Source: Tolypeutes matacus (taxonomy: Eukaryota; Chordata; Mammalia; Cingulata; Chlamyphoridae). Taken from it: a DNA stretch of 64,000 nt. The notes beneath the pieces are model-generated. The model was not told the origin of the DNA, did no database searches, and was given only the letters and a program-made list of their open reading frames with translations. The DNA is taken from contig JAKSZT010053764.1 of NCBI GenBank assembly GCA_026826555.1, positions 18,423,533 through 18,487,532 of the forward strand. Reading direction: 5' to 3'. The translations under genes were made by a program, and so were the position numbers. This document shows, one piece after another, positions 1 to 12,510 of this stretch; the first letter of the stretch is position 1; each line of letters begins with the position of its first letter.

Positions 1-87
1 ATAATAAAATCCATTTATCGGAAACACATTTATGTTTATACCAGAAGAACAGGGTCATAATTTATCTAAAAGTTTTATGGTGGATTA

Positions 88-811
88 TTCCAGGCATTTA
101 TTTTCCAAAGCCTTTGCATATTTCACATAGGCCTGTGTAATGTAATTTTTTACAATGGGTTTCTCAGATAAATCATGTTTACTATCACTGAGATCTTTTT
201 TCAACTGAGTATACCAGGATCAAGTGATGTTTCTTTGTTGTAAAGTGAGAACCCAAAATGGCTTCTAGGGTATAACCTCATCAAAGCTCTTGGTTTTACT
301 ATGCAATGGGATGGGGCACAATTTTTCACTAAAACAAATATGCTGAATATATAGTCCTCTCCATGTACAGTAATCTCCGGGATTACCAAAATCATCCAGA
401 AGCGCTGTATTTGACCCTCAGAACTCTCCATCCTCATTAAGTAGCTTTTTCTGAGTTGTGTTCCAGCATTATGCCTTGGCTTCAGTTGATAGAAGTTTTA
501 AAGAGTGGCTATGTGAAACTTGCAGTTTCATTTTGTAAAGGATATCACGGAGACCATTGCCCATAATGTTAAAATACTCCCTCCTTTGGGGGGAATTTCT
601 CACTTGTTTCAATTCTTGAAAAAAATCTGTGTTTCTCCAAGTCACCAGATAAATATTTAACTCACAGACCCTTTGAGTCTTAATTCTGATCATGCTTTCC
701 TCTTTGTTTTGGCCGCTATGAAACTCAGAGGCAAATTCACAATAGTCTTTAACTATTGTGTAGACCTCATACTGCATATTTCTGTGTCCTAAATTTAACA
801 GGTTTCACCCT
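88..811 (-). pseudogene. Possible decayed coding remnant, unidentified
   Basis: Read on the minus strand in one frame, this stretch has about 110 open codons at its start (down to a TAA at 469-471), then continues protein-like to about position 88 with only three more internal stops. The composition is protein-like, with charged stretches such as GQNKEESMIRIKTQR and a tail reading KYAKALENKCLE before a stop. In AT-rich DNA of this length I would expect roughly three times as many stops. I do not recognise the family. It could be a retrocopy of a host gene, an old exon, or chance. No poly(A) tail or target duplication was found to prove retroposition, and no intact start is needed for the reading. 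Confidence 0.25.
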
Positions 812-1539
812 ATTTTTCAACTTTTACCTTCTCCTTTTTCTATATGTATTTTTTTTTTTTTTGCACTCTGCAGCAAATAACTTTTAGAAAGAGATGCAGT
901 GTAAGTAAAAAGATATGCAAACTTTCTGAGTTCTAGAAACAAAAATCTAACGATCTGTGAACCTGAAATCTAAAACCAAGTTCAATTCATTCCAGATCCC
1001 TGCAAAGCTTTCTTTTCTTTTTCACATGATCTCTAGGACTGCAAACGGCATGGTAGCTCATCCTCTGGAGGAAAGCAATTAATCAACACAGCATCTCATT
1101 GGAGAATATATCCCTAGTTTACTAAAATGAGAAAGTGACATGGTCCTGGCAATAGCTAAACTTATGTGCTTCCTGAGTGCATGCTTGTGTGTATATGTGT
1201 ATGTGTGCCCTGTGAGCATGTCCAGGAGAAGTGGAGAGGCTCTGAGATCCTCTAAGTGACACTGTCATCTGGTTTCTCTCTTGCCTCCTGTTCCTTCATT
1301 TATTGGTCTTCCAGAGCTGAGTCACATTGACAAGTTTAATTCTCTCTAAAAGCACCTCTCACTCTTGTACTGCTGTTGACTCTGGCACCTAAACTCTTTC
1401 TTTTCTGTAACACACACATTTGTTTTTTAACTCTACCCCCTCTTCTCCATTGCCCTTCTCAGCTTGGCTTTTCTTCCTCACCTTACTTCTGTTCTTCACA
1501 GCCTTCAACACTGAGCAAGATAACATCTGATGCTCTTAT
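812..1539. other. No gene or repeat recognised
   Basis: Contains a run of T at about 849-861 and a TG-rich patch near 1190-1210. I see no coding signal and no recognisable transposon. Confidence 0.5.
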
Positions 1540-1658
1540 TTCCTCCCTCCCTCCCTCCCTCCGTCCCTCCCTTCCTTCCTCCCTTCCTTCCTTCCTTCCT
1601 TCCTCCCTTCCTTCCTTCCTCCTTTCCTTCCTTCCTTCCTCCCTTCCTCTTTCTTCTT
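1540..1658. repeat. Polypyrimidine (TCCC/TTCC)n microsatellite
   Basis: An almost pure C/T tract of about 119 bases made of tccc and ttcc units with few interruptions. It gives artificial open frames on both strands (Ser/Pro/Leu-rich on plus, Gly/Arg/Lys-rich on minus) that are not genes. A pure purine/pyrimidine tract of this length can in principle form triplex DNA. Confidence 0.95.
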
Positions 1659-2237
1659 TCTGAGACCATTACAAATTTAGAGATAAAAATAACAATATGA
1701 AGAATGTATTGTGAAATCTTTTGAAAAGCTTGCAAAACAGTAGAAAGAAATCAATTAAAATCGCCATGGAAACTACCAACAATTTTGTATGCAAAAACAA
1801 AATAAAATAAGAAAAGTAACAGAAGAAAAAATGCATAAACTGATTGAACTTCAAATAAGCTAGGTATAGGGACTTCCTTGGTATAGTGAAACAGATTGTT
1901 ATTAGTGAATGTTTAATGATGTAAGTTTTTGGTTAAAAGAATTTTTGGAAAACAAACTTGGACAGATTGGGAAAGTAAGCAAAATATATATATTACAATT
2001 AAAAATACTATTTTTCTGGGAGGAGATTTCATTACTTCTAAGAATATTTAAAGCCCACATATTAAAGAAAAATTTGATAGAGCTAAATTAAAGAAGTAGG
2101 ACTGGATATATAACAGAGATAACTGGTGGAAGTCAGAAAAGAACGTAGCATTCTAGGACATGTGTGATCTGGATTTCTGTCCTGGTCTCCTAGCTTTGGG
2201 ATAGCAACTCCCCTGCTATCAGTGGGAGGTCAGAGAT
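1659..2237. other. No gene or repeat recognised
   Basis: AT-rich sequence. Short open frames here show no recognisable protein. Confidence 0.5.
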
Positions 2238-2428
2238 CAGTGGTTCTCAAACTTCCTGCACATTAAAATCACCTGAGTTATCTAGATCTATGTATCCCAA
2301 AATTACTATGTCTGGAAAACCATCCCAAACCTATTAAATTATAATATCTGAGAGTGTAACCTGGGATTAGTATTTTTTTAAAAGCTTCTCATATGATTAT
2401 ACTATGTCGCCAGCATTGAGAACCAGGG
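2238..2428 (+). mobile_element. hAT-Charlie non-autonomous element (MER5-like)
   Basis: Begins with the typical hAT-Charlie inverted terminal repeat CAGTGGTTCTCAAAC and ends with the reverse version near gagaaccagg. It is about 190 bp long with no coding capacity, as in the MER5 group. I could not see a convincing 8-bp target duplication. Confidence 0.65.
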
Positions 2429-2499
2429 TTGAGTCCATCTCCCAACTTGCTTATGCTCCTTACCCATCCACCATATTACCAGGAAGTTCTTTATGTCTC

Positions 2500-2955
2500 T
2501 GTTGGGGTTCCCAGAGATGTCTGTTTCCTAATTCCCTGTGACCCTGTTAGGTTACATGGCAAAGGGGAATTTTGCAGATGGAATTAAGGTTGCTAGCCTT
2601 AAAATAGGAAGATTATCCAGGTAGGCCCAAGATAATCACAAATTCCTTAAAAGTAGAAGAGGGGCCAGAAGAAAGAGAACCAGAGAGATGGCAGTATGAG
2701 AGGAACTCAGCCTGATATTGCAGGTGGAAGGGGATCATGAGCCAAGAAATACAAGCACCCACTAAACGCTGGAAAAGGCAAGGAGACATATTCTTCCCCT
2801 AGGACACCCCCAGGCATGCTGCCCTGCTGACGCCTTGATTTTAGGTCAGTGAGACCCATTTTGGACTTCAAACCTACAGAACTGTAAGAATAAATTTGAG
2901 TGTTTTAAGCCACTAAGTTTATGATAATTTGCAGCAATAGACAGCTAATATATCC
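2500..2955 (+). mobile_element. MLT1-type (ERVL-MaLR) LTR
   Basis: Reads as a diverged MLT1 LTR: ttccctgtgaccctgttagg near the start, the 'cagaactgtaagaataaat' polyadenylation block at about 2878-2896, then 'gtgttttaagccactaagtt', and an end like 'cagcaatagacagctaata'. This is an ancient solo LTR of the MaLR class, with no internal retroviral sequence seen around it. Confidence 0.75.
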
Positions 2956-5110
2956 TGTCTTCATGGATTATTAAAAAAAAAAAAAAAGTCCTGGGAATTT
3001 GCCTTTCACAGTCCCACAGAAGATGTAGGTTCATGCTGAGATGCTGCCTCACTGTCTAAATTCCCATTCAGGACTCTAGTGGGCCTTTAAGAAATTTGGC
3101 TCCTTCCATTTTTATTTCAACCAAGAGTTTCCTACAGTTTCTCTTCCTCAGTTGCTTCATCAATACTCAGCTCTTTCACTGCCCACTCTTGCATTCAGGT
3201 ATCTATATCCTCAGGGTTTAAGAAGCTTTCCCCTTTCCAATCTGAAAATATAAGCTGCCTGATTATACCTGATTTGGGGGACAAATGGCTACTTGCCCCA
3301 AGTCTCAGCTTCTGTGTAACCTGTTCTTTGTAATTTCTGGATGCACTGGGCCACATTTTACCTCCCCCCCCCCCTAGATACAGGGGCATGTCCCCTGTAC
3401 CTACTTCTTGAGGTATAGCTAATTTCAGTGATGCCAGGACTCTCTCTTCTCCTTTCTTTCTAAATGTCAATTCCAAAATTAGTTTTCTGGCTTGTCCCTT
3501 CTCATAAATCAGTTAAAAAACAAACAAACTAACAACAACAACAAAAAAACAAATTAAATCATCTCCAGCAGGGCATCCTGTTATCTGGCACCTCCTGCTG
3601 CAAACTGAGAATGACATAGGCTCATAATTAATGCAGTGAAGTTAAGGTTAATTTTTTTTTGTGTGTCTTCCATAGGACCTTTTGGATACTAACAAAATAC
3701 TTATGTATCTGACAGCTTTAGATATATTAAAAAGTTAGTAAAAGAAAAAAAAATAAGCAAAACAAAAAGTTATTATAAGGACTATCAAAGCTTAAGAACA
3801 ACTTCTTAGCATTGTCGCCATTAATCAGAAATAACAGTGTTCTCTCTTTGACATCATAGCACAGTGTGTGATGGTAAACTCATCTTTTATTTAGTTGCTG
3901 AATAGGAGTCTGTCTCCATCCATGTTAACATCCAAATCCTCTGAGGGAAAAGCTTAATATTAGTTGTTAATGGTGATGTGAAATTATATACCTCAAATTC
4001 CACTCCTCCTGCCACTTTGTTTTTCTCTGAAGGGAAAGGATTGGGTGTATTTGTAGTTCTGTCCTAACATAGGGATGACTGAGTTTTCAAGAATAATAAT
4101 GTTTTTTATGGTTTCCTCTGCCATGGAGTAAAAAAGAATCAGTAAAGTTCATGTTGAAAATATCAGGGTGAACATGTCAATGTACTATGCATAGAATAGC
4201 AAATAGAAAGTAGTGGGGAGCAGGGATGGCAAAGAGGGAGAAAGGAAAATTATAAGGAGATTGGTTGATTGCAAACTGATAAAAACATGAAATTTATGTT
4301 TAGTATTCTTTTCCTTTCAAGTTTTCAGAGTTAGGGATTTTGTACTGGGTAAAAACGGTACTGATTTATTAGTAAATTATATCTCAATAAAGCGGCTAAT
4401 TTTTTTAATGGCACTGAAAACCTGCTTCAACTCAGACCCAGTGTGTCCTGTAATTGAGAGGTGCTCTGGAAGCTCAATCCAATTTCAGGAGAAAGAAGCT
4501 GCTTAATGGGAGCAGATAAGTAGATAGAATTTATTCCTTATTTCTGTCACTTCAGCCAAATGACATGCAAAACGGTTTAATTTAATCTACTCTCTCTCCT
4601 AGAACAAAACTTATTTAACTATGTACAAAGTTTACCAATGCAAGAATCAGCTTTAAAGGTGATTATTTTAAAGTCCCTAATGAGCCTCTGCTTAGAACTA
4701 AAGGTTATGTAGGAAAGCATTTTATTTTTATTTTCTCTTCAATTTTGAGGGGATAATATACAAGCAAAAGCTGTGAGGCAAAGATAAACCAGAATCCTGA
4801 GGGCTTTTTCTTTTGTTTGTTGTTTGTTTTTGGTGGAGCCAACAGAAAACATGGGATCCTTGTGGGAAAATTTACATAAATGGGTTATGTACACTAAATG
4901 AATAAATGGCATATTGGGGAGAATGTATACACATATACATGTTGGAAAGTTCAACATATGTTCTGTATAATGATTGGTAAATTTATATGAGTATAACAAA
5001 AACAATTCAAAGAGAAGTGATACAAGCCAGCTATACTAGAGTTAGCAGATTAAAAACATAAGGTCCAATTTTTCATTTTTTATTTATGGTTATAACTTTA
5101 TGTTGACATC
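2956..5110. other. No gene or repeat confidently recognised
   Basis: Holds a poly(A) run at about 2972-2986, a poly(C) run at 3363-3374 and an A-rich (caa)n patch at about 3516-3553. Open frames are short and unlike known proteins. Confidence 0.45.
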
Positions 5111-5111
5111 A

Positions 5112-5345
5112 AGGAAACACATTGCAGTGGTTTTGTTGTTAGCCAGATCTGGGTTTGGGGGCCAGTCTTACCACATACTGGCTTTTTTACCTTGGGCAAG
5201 TTAGTTTACCCCTGTAAGTCTCAGTTTCCATGTAAGTAAAAAAGGATAGATAAAAAATACCTTAAGTGGTTAATAAGAGAAAATAATGTGCGTCAAGTGC
5301 CTTATATATAATTGGAGCTCATTAAATGTTTGTCTACTCTTTTTC
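5112..5345 (+). mobile_element. MIR SINE
   Basis: Contains the MIR core: 'agccagatctgggttt', then 'ccttgggcaagttagtttacc', 'ctcagtttcca', and a tail ending 'attaaatgtttg'. Ancient tRNA-derived core-SINE in sense orientation. Confidence 0.75.
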
Positions 5346-6410
5346 TCTCAGAAAGCCTCTTAGGCCTAATAACAACTGAAAATTAGTTTTTGTGGAAAAG
5401 AAGGAAAGAAAGAAATAGAGAAGAATGAAAGAAGTTGAATGGGAAGGAAATGTAAAGCATGATGAGAAAGTTTCCTTTTGCATTTATTTGCTTGGCAGTT
5501 AAATTAACCAAACCAGTCATAAACTGATTTTGTGTGTGATTTTCTTCCATCTTAGCTAATAAGCTCCTTTTTGTATTTTGTGGTTGGGGAAACAGATCCC
5601 AGCAATGGCAATGGGACCAAATTAAATGCATTTAAAACCAACTTAAGGAGGCTTTTCATTCAGAAAAGAAATATAAGTAAAACCCTGAAGCAGTGGTTTT
5701 TTTTTTTTTTAACTTTAAAACATAAAATCAGTATAATGGTATCAAACAGCATTTAAAAAATTAGAGTAGAACATTCAGAGTGGATTGTATATTCCACAAA
5801 CTTGCGTTTCAGATATACACACACACATATTCAATACATATGTGTGAACTGGGCCTCATGCAAATGCATTTCTTTCTGTGGATTTTGGTCAAAAAGTTTG
5901 AAACCTTTGCTCAAAAGAGAAAAAAATAGCTATGTGCCGTTTTCAATAAAATACATTGTCTCTTGGCCTTGTTCAAAGACAGTGTCATTGCTTCTCATGA
6001 AGGTAGACTACTGTCTTAAGATCCTATCTTTTAGTTATCTCTAGAGCAATCATATATTATTTCAGATCAATATTTATCAATACTTCTATACATTTCACCA
6101 AGAGGGAGCTGTAAGAAACATTGTAGGTTAAAGGGGGAAAATGTGAAAAGTAAATGACATTTTCATTTTCTTCAGATACCTGATAACTCCTCTGAAAGGT
6201 AGTACCAAAAATATATTGATATGAGGAACACAAAATAGACTCTCTGGTTTTTTTTCTAAATCATCCAAAAACCATGGATAGATGAAAGTATTTAAATGCA
6301 TGAATAGATGTAAGGTATTACAAAGTAATAGACTTAGGAAGGGATTGGCCCTGCTGTAAAATCAAAGCATAAATGAAGAAAAGAACAAAGCAAAAACCTG
6401 GCAAAAATGG
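5346..6410. other. No gene or repeat recognised
   Basis: AT-rich. Includes a poly(T) run at about 5697-5710. No coding signal. Confidence 0.45.
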
Positions 6411-6411
6411 G

Positions 6412-6625
6412 AGCTAACACTTTAATGAAATTCCTACTCCATGCCAAATTCTCTGTCAGATGCTTTAACATAATTATTCCATTTAATCCTTAAACCAATG
6501 CAAATATTGCAATATTGCCATTTTATAGCTGAGAAAAGTAAGGCTCTGATTGGTTACATCACTTACCCAATAAGCCACAATCCTAACCCTGATTTGCCTG
6601 CCTAACTCCAAGCCTGAGCTATATC
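6412..6625 (-). mobile_element. MIR SINE (antisense)
   Basis: Antisense MIR landmarks in order: 'gggagctaacacttt', 'actccatgccaaattc', 'attccatttaatcc', 'ccattttatagctgag', 'aaaagtaaggctc'. Diverged, as expected for this old family. Confidence 0.75.
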
Positions 6626-6898
6626 CACCCCACCTATGTTTCAGGGCACTGTTCTCCAAGTTGTTCTGCTTTTTCTGCCTCTGCCCAATGTAAACCCACT
6701 CCTCCACTCCCATTAGTGCTTCATGCTTTCTCCCCATCAAAACCTATTGTTTATATTGTTATTTATATCAAAATGCTTGGTAGCTGTGATGGTACTCACA
6801 TTGTAATAAAATTAAAATCTTAAGCTAAAGAAATTCCACCAAAGTGAAGTTTCAAGTATCATGAAAAAGGTCAGGGAAGTTTGGGGAATGGGAAAAGA

Positions 6899-6901
<3 letters not shown>

Positions 6902-6948
<47 letters not shown>

Positions 6949-6958
6949 NNNNNNNNNN

Positions 6959-7006
<48 letters not shown>
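6902..7006. repeat. (GA)n dinucleotide repeat with assembly gap
   Basis: Pure GA repeat on both sides of ten Ns (6949-6958), 47 bases left and about 48 right. The Ns mean the true length is unknown. The long Arg-Glu and Leu-Ser open frames across it are artefacts of the repeat. Confidence 0.97.
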
Positions 7007-7010
<4 letters not shown>

Positions 7011-7249
7011 TTTACGAGGCTCCTGTATCTTCCAAATAAGACATTATTCAATTCTACCTATCTTTAAAACTAGTTTCCTCAAGAAGATGGAAAGTTAGCC
7101 CAACCTCCAATCCCCTTCAAAATCAACCTGACTCTTCCATGAACTTTGCATTCCACATCTATTTAAGTCCAGTCTGCTTTAATTACATGGTGAGCCCTCC
7201 CCCCTTTTTTTGTATAAAGCTAAAAATATATTACAGTTAAGTAAGCCAC

Positions 7250-7892
7250 TGTTTTAGTTTGCCAAAGGGCTGCCAATGCAAAGTACTAGAAATGAGTTGG
7301 CTTGTATAAAGGGGATTTATTTTGGTAAAAGCTTACAGTCTGGAGCTGTAAAATGTCCAAATCAAGGCACCATCAGCAGTGCTTTCTCACCAAAATCAGC
7401 TCCTGTTGCTCCTGTTGTCCGACCGTGTGGTGAAGCAAGATGACCACTGATCTCTGCCGAGATCTCTGCCTTCCCTTCCAGAACCTACAGATTCCTGGAG
7501 CTTAGCTGTGGGCAACCAGTGATAGAGCTATCAGTCTCAGCTGCTCCGTTTTCTTCCTGAGTTCAGCTGCAAGGTATCAGGCATATGGCTCATCTCTCCC
7601 TAGGTCTCAGGTCGTTGAGGGTCTCAGGAGCTTCTCTGCTTGTAGTACAGCTGTGGGCAAAACTGGAGTCCTTTCTTTCACAGAGCAGGATCAAATATGG
7701 CAACTCCCATTTCCTGTGTGTCTCTCTCTGTGTCTCCATTTTCTCACACCCAGAAAAAGGGTGGATCCTCAACCTGAGTCACATCTCACTGATGTAGTCC
7801 AGTTTAAAGAGTCTCACACCCACAGGAATAGAGTAGTTCAAAATATAAACTTTTTCTTTTTGGGATATATAAAAGAACTTCAAGCTGTCATA
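7250..7892 (-). mobile_element. MaLR-like LTR (antisense), with target duplication
   Basis: On the plus strand it begins tgttttagtttgccaaaggg, so in sense the LTR ends ...ctaaaaca, the canonical CA end. The polyadenylation block (ccaaaataaatcccc in sense) lies about 70 bp inside that end. The sense 5' end at 7892 reads tatgacagcttgaag, apparently TG changed to TA. The flanks carry a matching 5-bp direct repeat, gccac at 7245-7249 and 7893-7897, which fits an LTR insertion. Its 3' end is clearly related to the plus-strand LTR at 15294-15765. It is a solo LTR. The family name is uncertain; it is probably an ERVL-MaLR relative expanded in Xenarthra. Confidence 0.8.
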
Positions 7893-8235
7893 GCCACCAA
7901 TTTTTTTTAAACCATCAGTTTTGCAGAGACCTCGTTTTCTTTTTCTTTTGTAATTCCACATCGTACAACCCAACAAATGCATACAAAAAATTATTGAGAG
8001 AAAAAATTCAGAATCAGTGGAAAGACGTAATTATTGTCTTCTAGCAGTACATGGTTTCCTTGTAAAATCGATGTCCATTCCTCACATTCTCAAGCTTGAG
8101 TACTTTCAGAAGCACAGTTCTATCCACAAATAAAGGAGCTGGGGTTCTTCTTTCTTCATCTCAACAGGTACTAGAGGTCCCCTTTGGTCTTAGTGACTCA
8201 TATTGCTGGGTAAATATAAGTTAGTCATAATGCTT

Positions 8236-11160
8236 GCTTATATTTTATTTAGGATTTGTGCATCTATAGTCATGAGTGAGAATAGCTGGTAGCTTCCCCT
8301 TCTCTTATTACACTTGTTAAATTTTAGTATCAAAAACTTTTGCCAGCCTCATAAAGTGATTTTGGGAGTACACCCTATTTTTCTATTCTCTGGAAGAATT
8401 TTTTAACCTATAATAATTTATTCCTTAAATGTTTGTTAGAACACACTGCTTTATTTGTGGAAAGGATTTTTAATTGCTGAGTCCGTTTCATGAGACTATT
8501 CTACAGTCATTACTTCTTGAATGTGTAGGTTGGATTTGCATAAGAATATCTCCATTTAATCTAAAATTTCAAATTTATTGACATAAAAGTTGCCCATAAT
8601 GTTACATCTTTTCATCTTTTAAAATATCTGTAGGGACTGTAGTAATAACATCTTTCTCATTCCTGATATTGGTTAATGTGCCTTTTCTTATGTTTTCTAT
8701 ATTAATCCCACCAGGGCCTTATCCCTTTTTATCAGTTTGTTCACAGAAATAACTTTTGGCTTTGTTGATCCTCTCTAGTGTGTGTTTGTTATTCATTTTT
8801 GCTCTAATCATTATTATTTCTTGCCTTCTAAATTCTCTGAGTTTCATTTGCTGTTCTTTAATAATTTCTTTATGTGGATGCTTAGAGCACTGATTTTTTT
8901 AGATTTTCTTTTCCAATATATTCATTTAAGGTTATGAATTTCCTTTGAAGTAGTAAATTAGCTGCTTTCGACAAGTTTTGATTTGTTACATTTACATTAG
9001 CATTCATTCCAAAGTATTTTCTAACCTCCCTTGTGATTTATTTTACTCATAATTTATTTAAAAGTATATTTCTTAATTTCCAAATTAATGGAAATTTTCT
9101 ACTTATTTGTATTCATATGTAGTATCATTTCGTTATATTACAATCTATATTATGTTGAGATTTTTATAGTTATGAATACTTGAAAAGAATGTATATTCTG
9201 CAGCTGTGTCTATTAGGTTAATTTTGTTAATAGCAATGTTTATATCATGTATATTCCTTCTTATTTTATTTTATTCTTTTATCAGTTAGTGTGAGATATA
9301 TTAAAAGTCTCTCACTATGATGATGAATCTGTCCAGTTTTCCTTTTATTTATGTCAATTTTTACTTCATATATTTTAAAATACAAATTTTAAATTATTTT
9401 CTCCTGGTGAATGTGATATTGTATCATTAGGTAGGGATGCCATTTCTCTACAGTCTATATTAATTTTTGTATATTAATATACTAAAAGTTCATTTTGTCT
9501 GTTGTTAACATAGCTACAGTTGATTTCTTTGGGTTAGTGTTCAAACAATATATCATCTTTTTATTCTATTTTGCTCTCAAACTCCATGTATTTTAGAAAT
9601 GTCTTTATAAACAGTGTATAATTGGGCTTTCTATTGTTTTAAATAGAATCTGCACATCTAGCTTTTAAAAGGAGTGTTTGTTCCTTTTATACTCAATGTA
9701 ATTCCTGATATATTTGAGTTGAATCTGCCATCTTTTATTATACTGTTAATCCCAACTGTTCTATTTGGATTATTATTTTTTAATGCACTGATTTTTCTCT
9801 ATATTAGCTTCTAGGTTGTAATCTTTTTCATTTTTCATAACTGGCTTAACTACAAATAACAACATGTTCTCTTATCATATCAAACTTTAATGTTAATTAA
9901 AAGTATCATTCCATTGCTTTCTGGCTTCCTTGAGAACTGTTGAGAAGTCAGTTTTCAGACTAACTGTTCTTTTGAAAGTAATTTTTTTCTTAAACTGCTT
10001 GTAAGAGTTTCTCTTTGTCTATGGTTATCTGAATTTTGCTATAATGCCTAGGTGTAGATTTCTCTTTATTAATCCTACTTGGGATTTGTTGGGATTTTTG
10101 AAATTGTGGCTTGATGTCTTTCTTGGTTTTGAAAATTTAGAGCTATTATTTCTTCAAATTTTACTTCTGTCCCATCATGTCTAGGCTCATTGAATATCTC
10201 ATTGTATGTATTATATGCCTCTCACCCTCTCTTTTATACTTTCATTCCATTTGTCTATTTGTGCTGAATTCTAAATAGTTTCTTCTTCCTGTCTTCTGTC
10301 TTATACATTTTTAGTTTAGCTACTTTAATTTGTCCATTAACCCATCTTAATTTGAGATATTGTATTTTTCAGGTTTGGACTTTTAAAAATCTGCTATGTC
10401 ACATTTTTGAGTTTCCAGTTCACTTATGATAGTTTTAAGCTTGGAATTTATTTCATGAATGTAGCAAGGCTGGTTATTTTATGAACCAGGTCTGATAATT
10501 CCAATATCTCAAGTTTTGGAGTATTTCTATTGTTTATCTTTTTTATGTTACCCACTCATTGTATCTTATTCCCTTGTAAGCCTGGTTAGTTTTCACTGAA
10601 AGTGGATATTATATTTTACAAATTATTTGGAGGAATTTTTGAGGCCTAGTATGATGATTTCTTCTTCCTGAGAGGATATAAATTTGTTTCTGCAAATAGC
10701 TGTGAGTGTTATCAATCCAGGAATGTCTTAATATAATTTCAAAGTTTGACATTGCTTGTAGCACCAGAAGATGCAAAACTGGCTGCAAATCCATGCAAGG
10801 GCTTGCAACTACTCATCGTGTTGAGGGAGGGGCCCTACAGATTCTCAGCTCAAAGGGGCTTGATTTATCAAATCCTTACTCTTGGCAGGCTCCAGGCTTC
10901 GATTTCTGTTTGTCCAACCCTGGGGACATTACCAAAAGAGAGACTTAGCTATGCAACTGCTTCCTTAATATTGGCAAAAGCCCCCAGGAAAAATTAGCTT
11001 TGACTTGTTGGATTTGTCTTCTAGATCTTACCTCCAAAATTCCTCAGTATTTTATAAGCCCTTTGATGCCTTCAAGAAGATGCTTTTTGCACTTCACTCA
11101 GCTTCTTTAGTTATCTTCAGCAAGAAGGTTAGTCCAAAATGCCTAATTAGCCATTTGGGG
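8236..11160 (-). mobile_element. Old L1 fragment (antisense): ORF2 5' part and upstream region
   Basis: The plus strand is T-rich and reads as antisense L1. The part at about 8240-9870 corresponds to the 5' half of ORF2 (for example 'tcttttatcagttagtgtgag' and 'gtctttataaacagtgtataattggg', antisense of the endonuclease region). The part from about 9870 to 11160 resembles the upstream region of old L1M/HAL1-type elements, with 'gagaagtcagttttcagac', 'cctaggtgtagatttctc' and 'tctgataattccaatatctc' as landmarks. Many stops; no function expected. Confidence 0.65.
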
Positions 11161-11399
11161 AAGTAGAAGTCATTAACAGAATATGTAGAGATATGATATT
11201 ATTTAGATATAAGATTTATTTATAGTCTATAAAATATTTTGTAGAGTCTGTAAGATTTTATTTGGAGATGACCAGTAAAAAAAAAAAGAACTAAAATCTA
11301 AAGCATTGGATTCACCTAGTAATTTCTCTGGGAAATAGTATTGAGGGTAAAGAAGGGATAGTGCAGATGACTGTTAATTTTCGTAGAAAGACAGGTGTG

Positions 11400-11885
11400 C
11401 TAGTTGAACTTTTAATCGTGGGTACATATGGTAGAAACCACAACATGTCACCTTCTTTCTTTTAGTGAAAGAGGATGTTCCAGCTAGAGACTACATTTTA
11501 TAACTCACAGAAAGCTGTGGCCAGCTAGGTATGGTTATATGGCTCAGTTTTAGCTAATGGAGTGTGACTGTCAATGATGTGCAAAACTTCCTTATTATAA
11601 CTTCCTTTAAGAAGAAACCATTTACCCTCTACTTCCTTTTTCCCTTCTTTTGGAATTTAGACCTCAAAATGAAACAGCTTCAACCACACAGGTGAAGACC
11701 ATATATATCCTAGGAAGAATAACAAGACAAGAAGAACCCAGGTTCGTGGATGACCTGTGATTTATATGCTCTGGACCACATATCTTCTTCTGGATTGTCA
11801 CGTGGGAGGAAAGTATATTTCTGTCATATTTACACTGCACATTTTGCAAATCTTTGTTACAGCAGCTGAGCTCTACTCTAACTAA
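11400..11885 (+). mobile_element. Probable LTR fragment (MaLR/ERVL-like)
   Basis: Landmarks known from a common mammalian LTR-like repeat occur in order: 'gagactacattttataactc', 'ggccagctaggtatggttat', 'tagctaatggagtgtgactg', and an end 'gttacagcagctgagctc' followed by 'ctctaactaa'. Boundaries and family name are not certain. Confidence 0.5.
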
Positions 11886-12315
11886 AGTAGTATGGAAAAT
11901 ACCTGGATAAAAATGGAAAACTAAAGTATTTCATTTAAAGAAAATAGTGCCAAGAAATGTGAACATGATATCTGAAAAATGATGATTATAGAGGAAGAGG
12001 GTGGGTATAACAGAATTCCTCATGAAAAATTGGGAGAATATATAGTAATATGTACTAACCAAAAAGCAGTGGAATGGACTTCAGAAGCATACGGAGAGAA
12101 GAGAATGAACAGAGTGAAGAGTCGGCAGCTGTGTTGAGAGTAGAAGCAAAATGTGAAATGCCTGATTAATGACAAAAGTTCTCATAGTTAATTGACATCA
12201 ATCAAGTATGAGTGATGAGTCTGAGTACTTATAATCTTTGTAATCAGTATGTAATTTATACAGATCATAATCTGTAGACAGGTGATTTATAGGGTACAAT
12301 CTAAGAAGAATAATA
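11886..12315. other. No gene or repeat recognised
   Basis: AT-rich unique-looking sequence without an open frame of note. Confidence 0.45.
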
Positions 12316-12317
12316 GC

Positions 12318-12510
12318 TGATGTTATGGAGCAATTACTAAGTGCCAAATACTGTGCTATGTTCTTTATATTTATCTCATTGAATCCTCACAACGCTATGA
12401 TGTAGGTATATTACTGTCCTTATTGTACAAAGGCTCAGAAAGATTCAGTATTTGCCCAAGGTCACAAACCTGGTATGTGACACATCTGGCATTCAAACTC
12501 AAGGTGTTTG
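12318..12510 (-). mobile_element. MIR SINE (antisense)
   Basis: Antisense MIR: 'actaagtgccaaatactgtg', 'tctcattgaatcctcacaac', 'gatgtaggtatat', 'aaggctcagaaagattcag', 'tgcccaaggtcac'. One of the better-preserved MIRs in the window. Confidence 0.85.

Noticed and set aside
1376..1735. Pro/Ser/Leu-rich and Gly/Arg/Lys-rich open frames
   Set aside because: They are translations of the polypyrimidine microsatellite at 1540-1658.
6812..7067. Arg-Glu and Leu-Ser repeat open frames on both strands
   Set aside because: Translation of the (GA)n microsatellite and its N gap.
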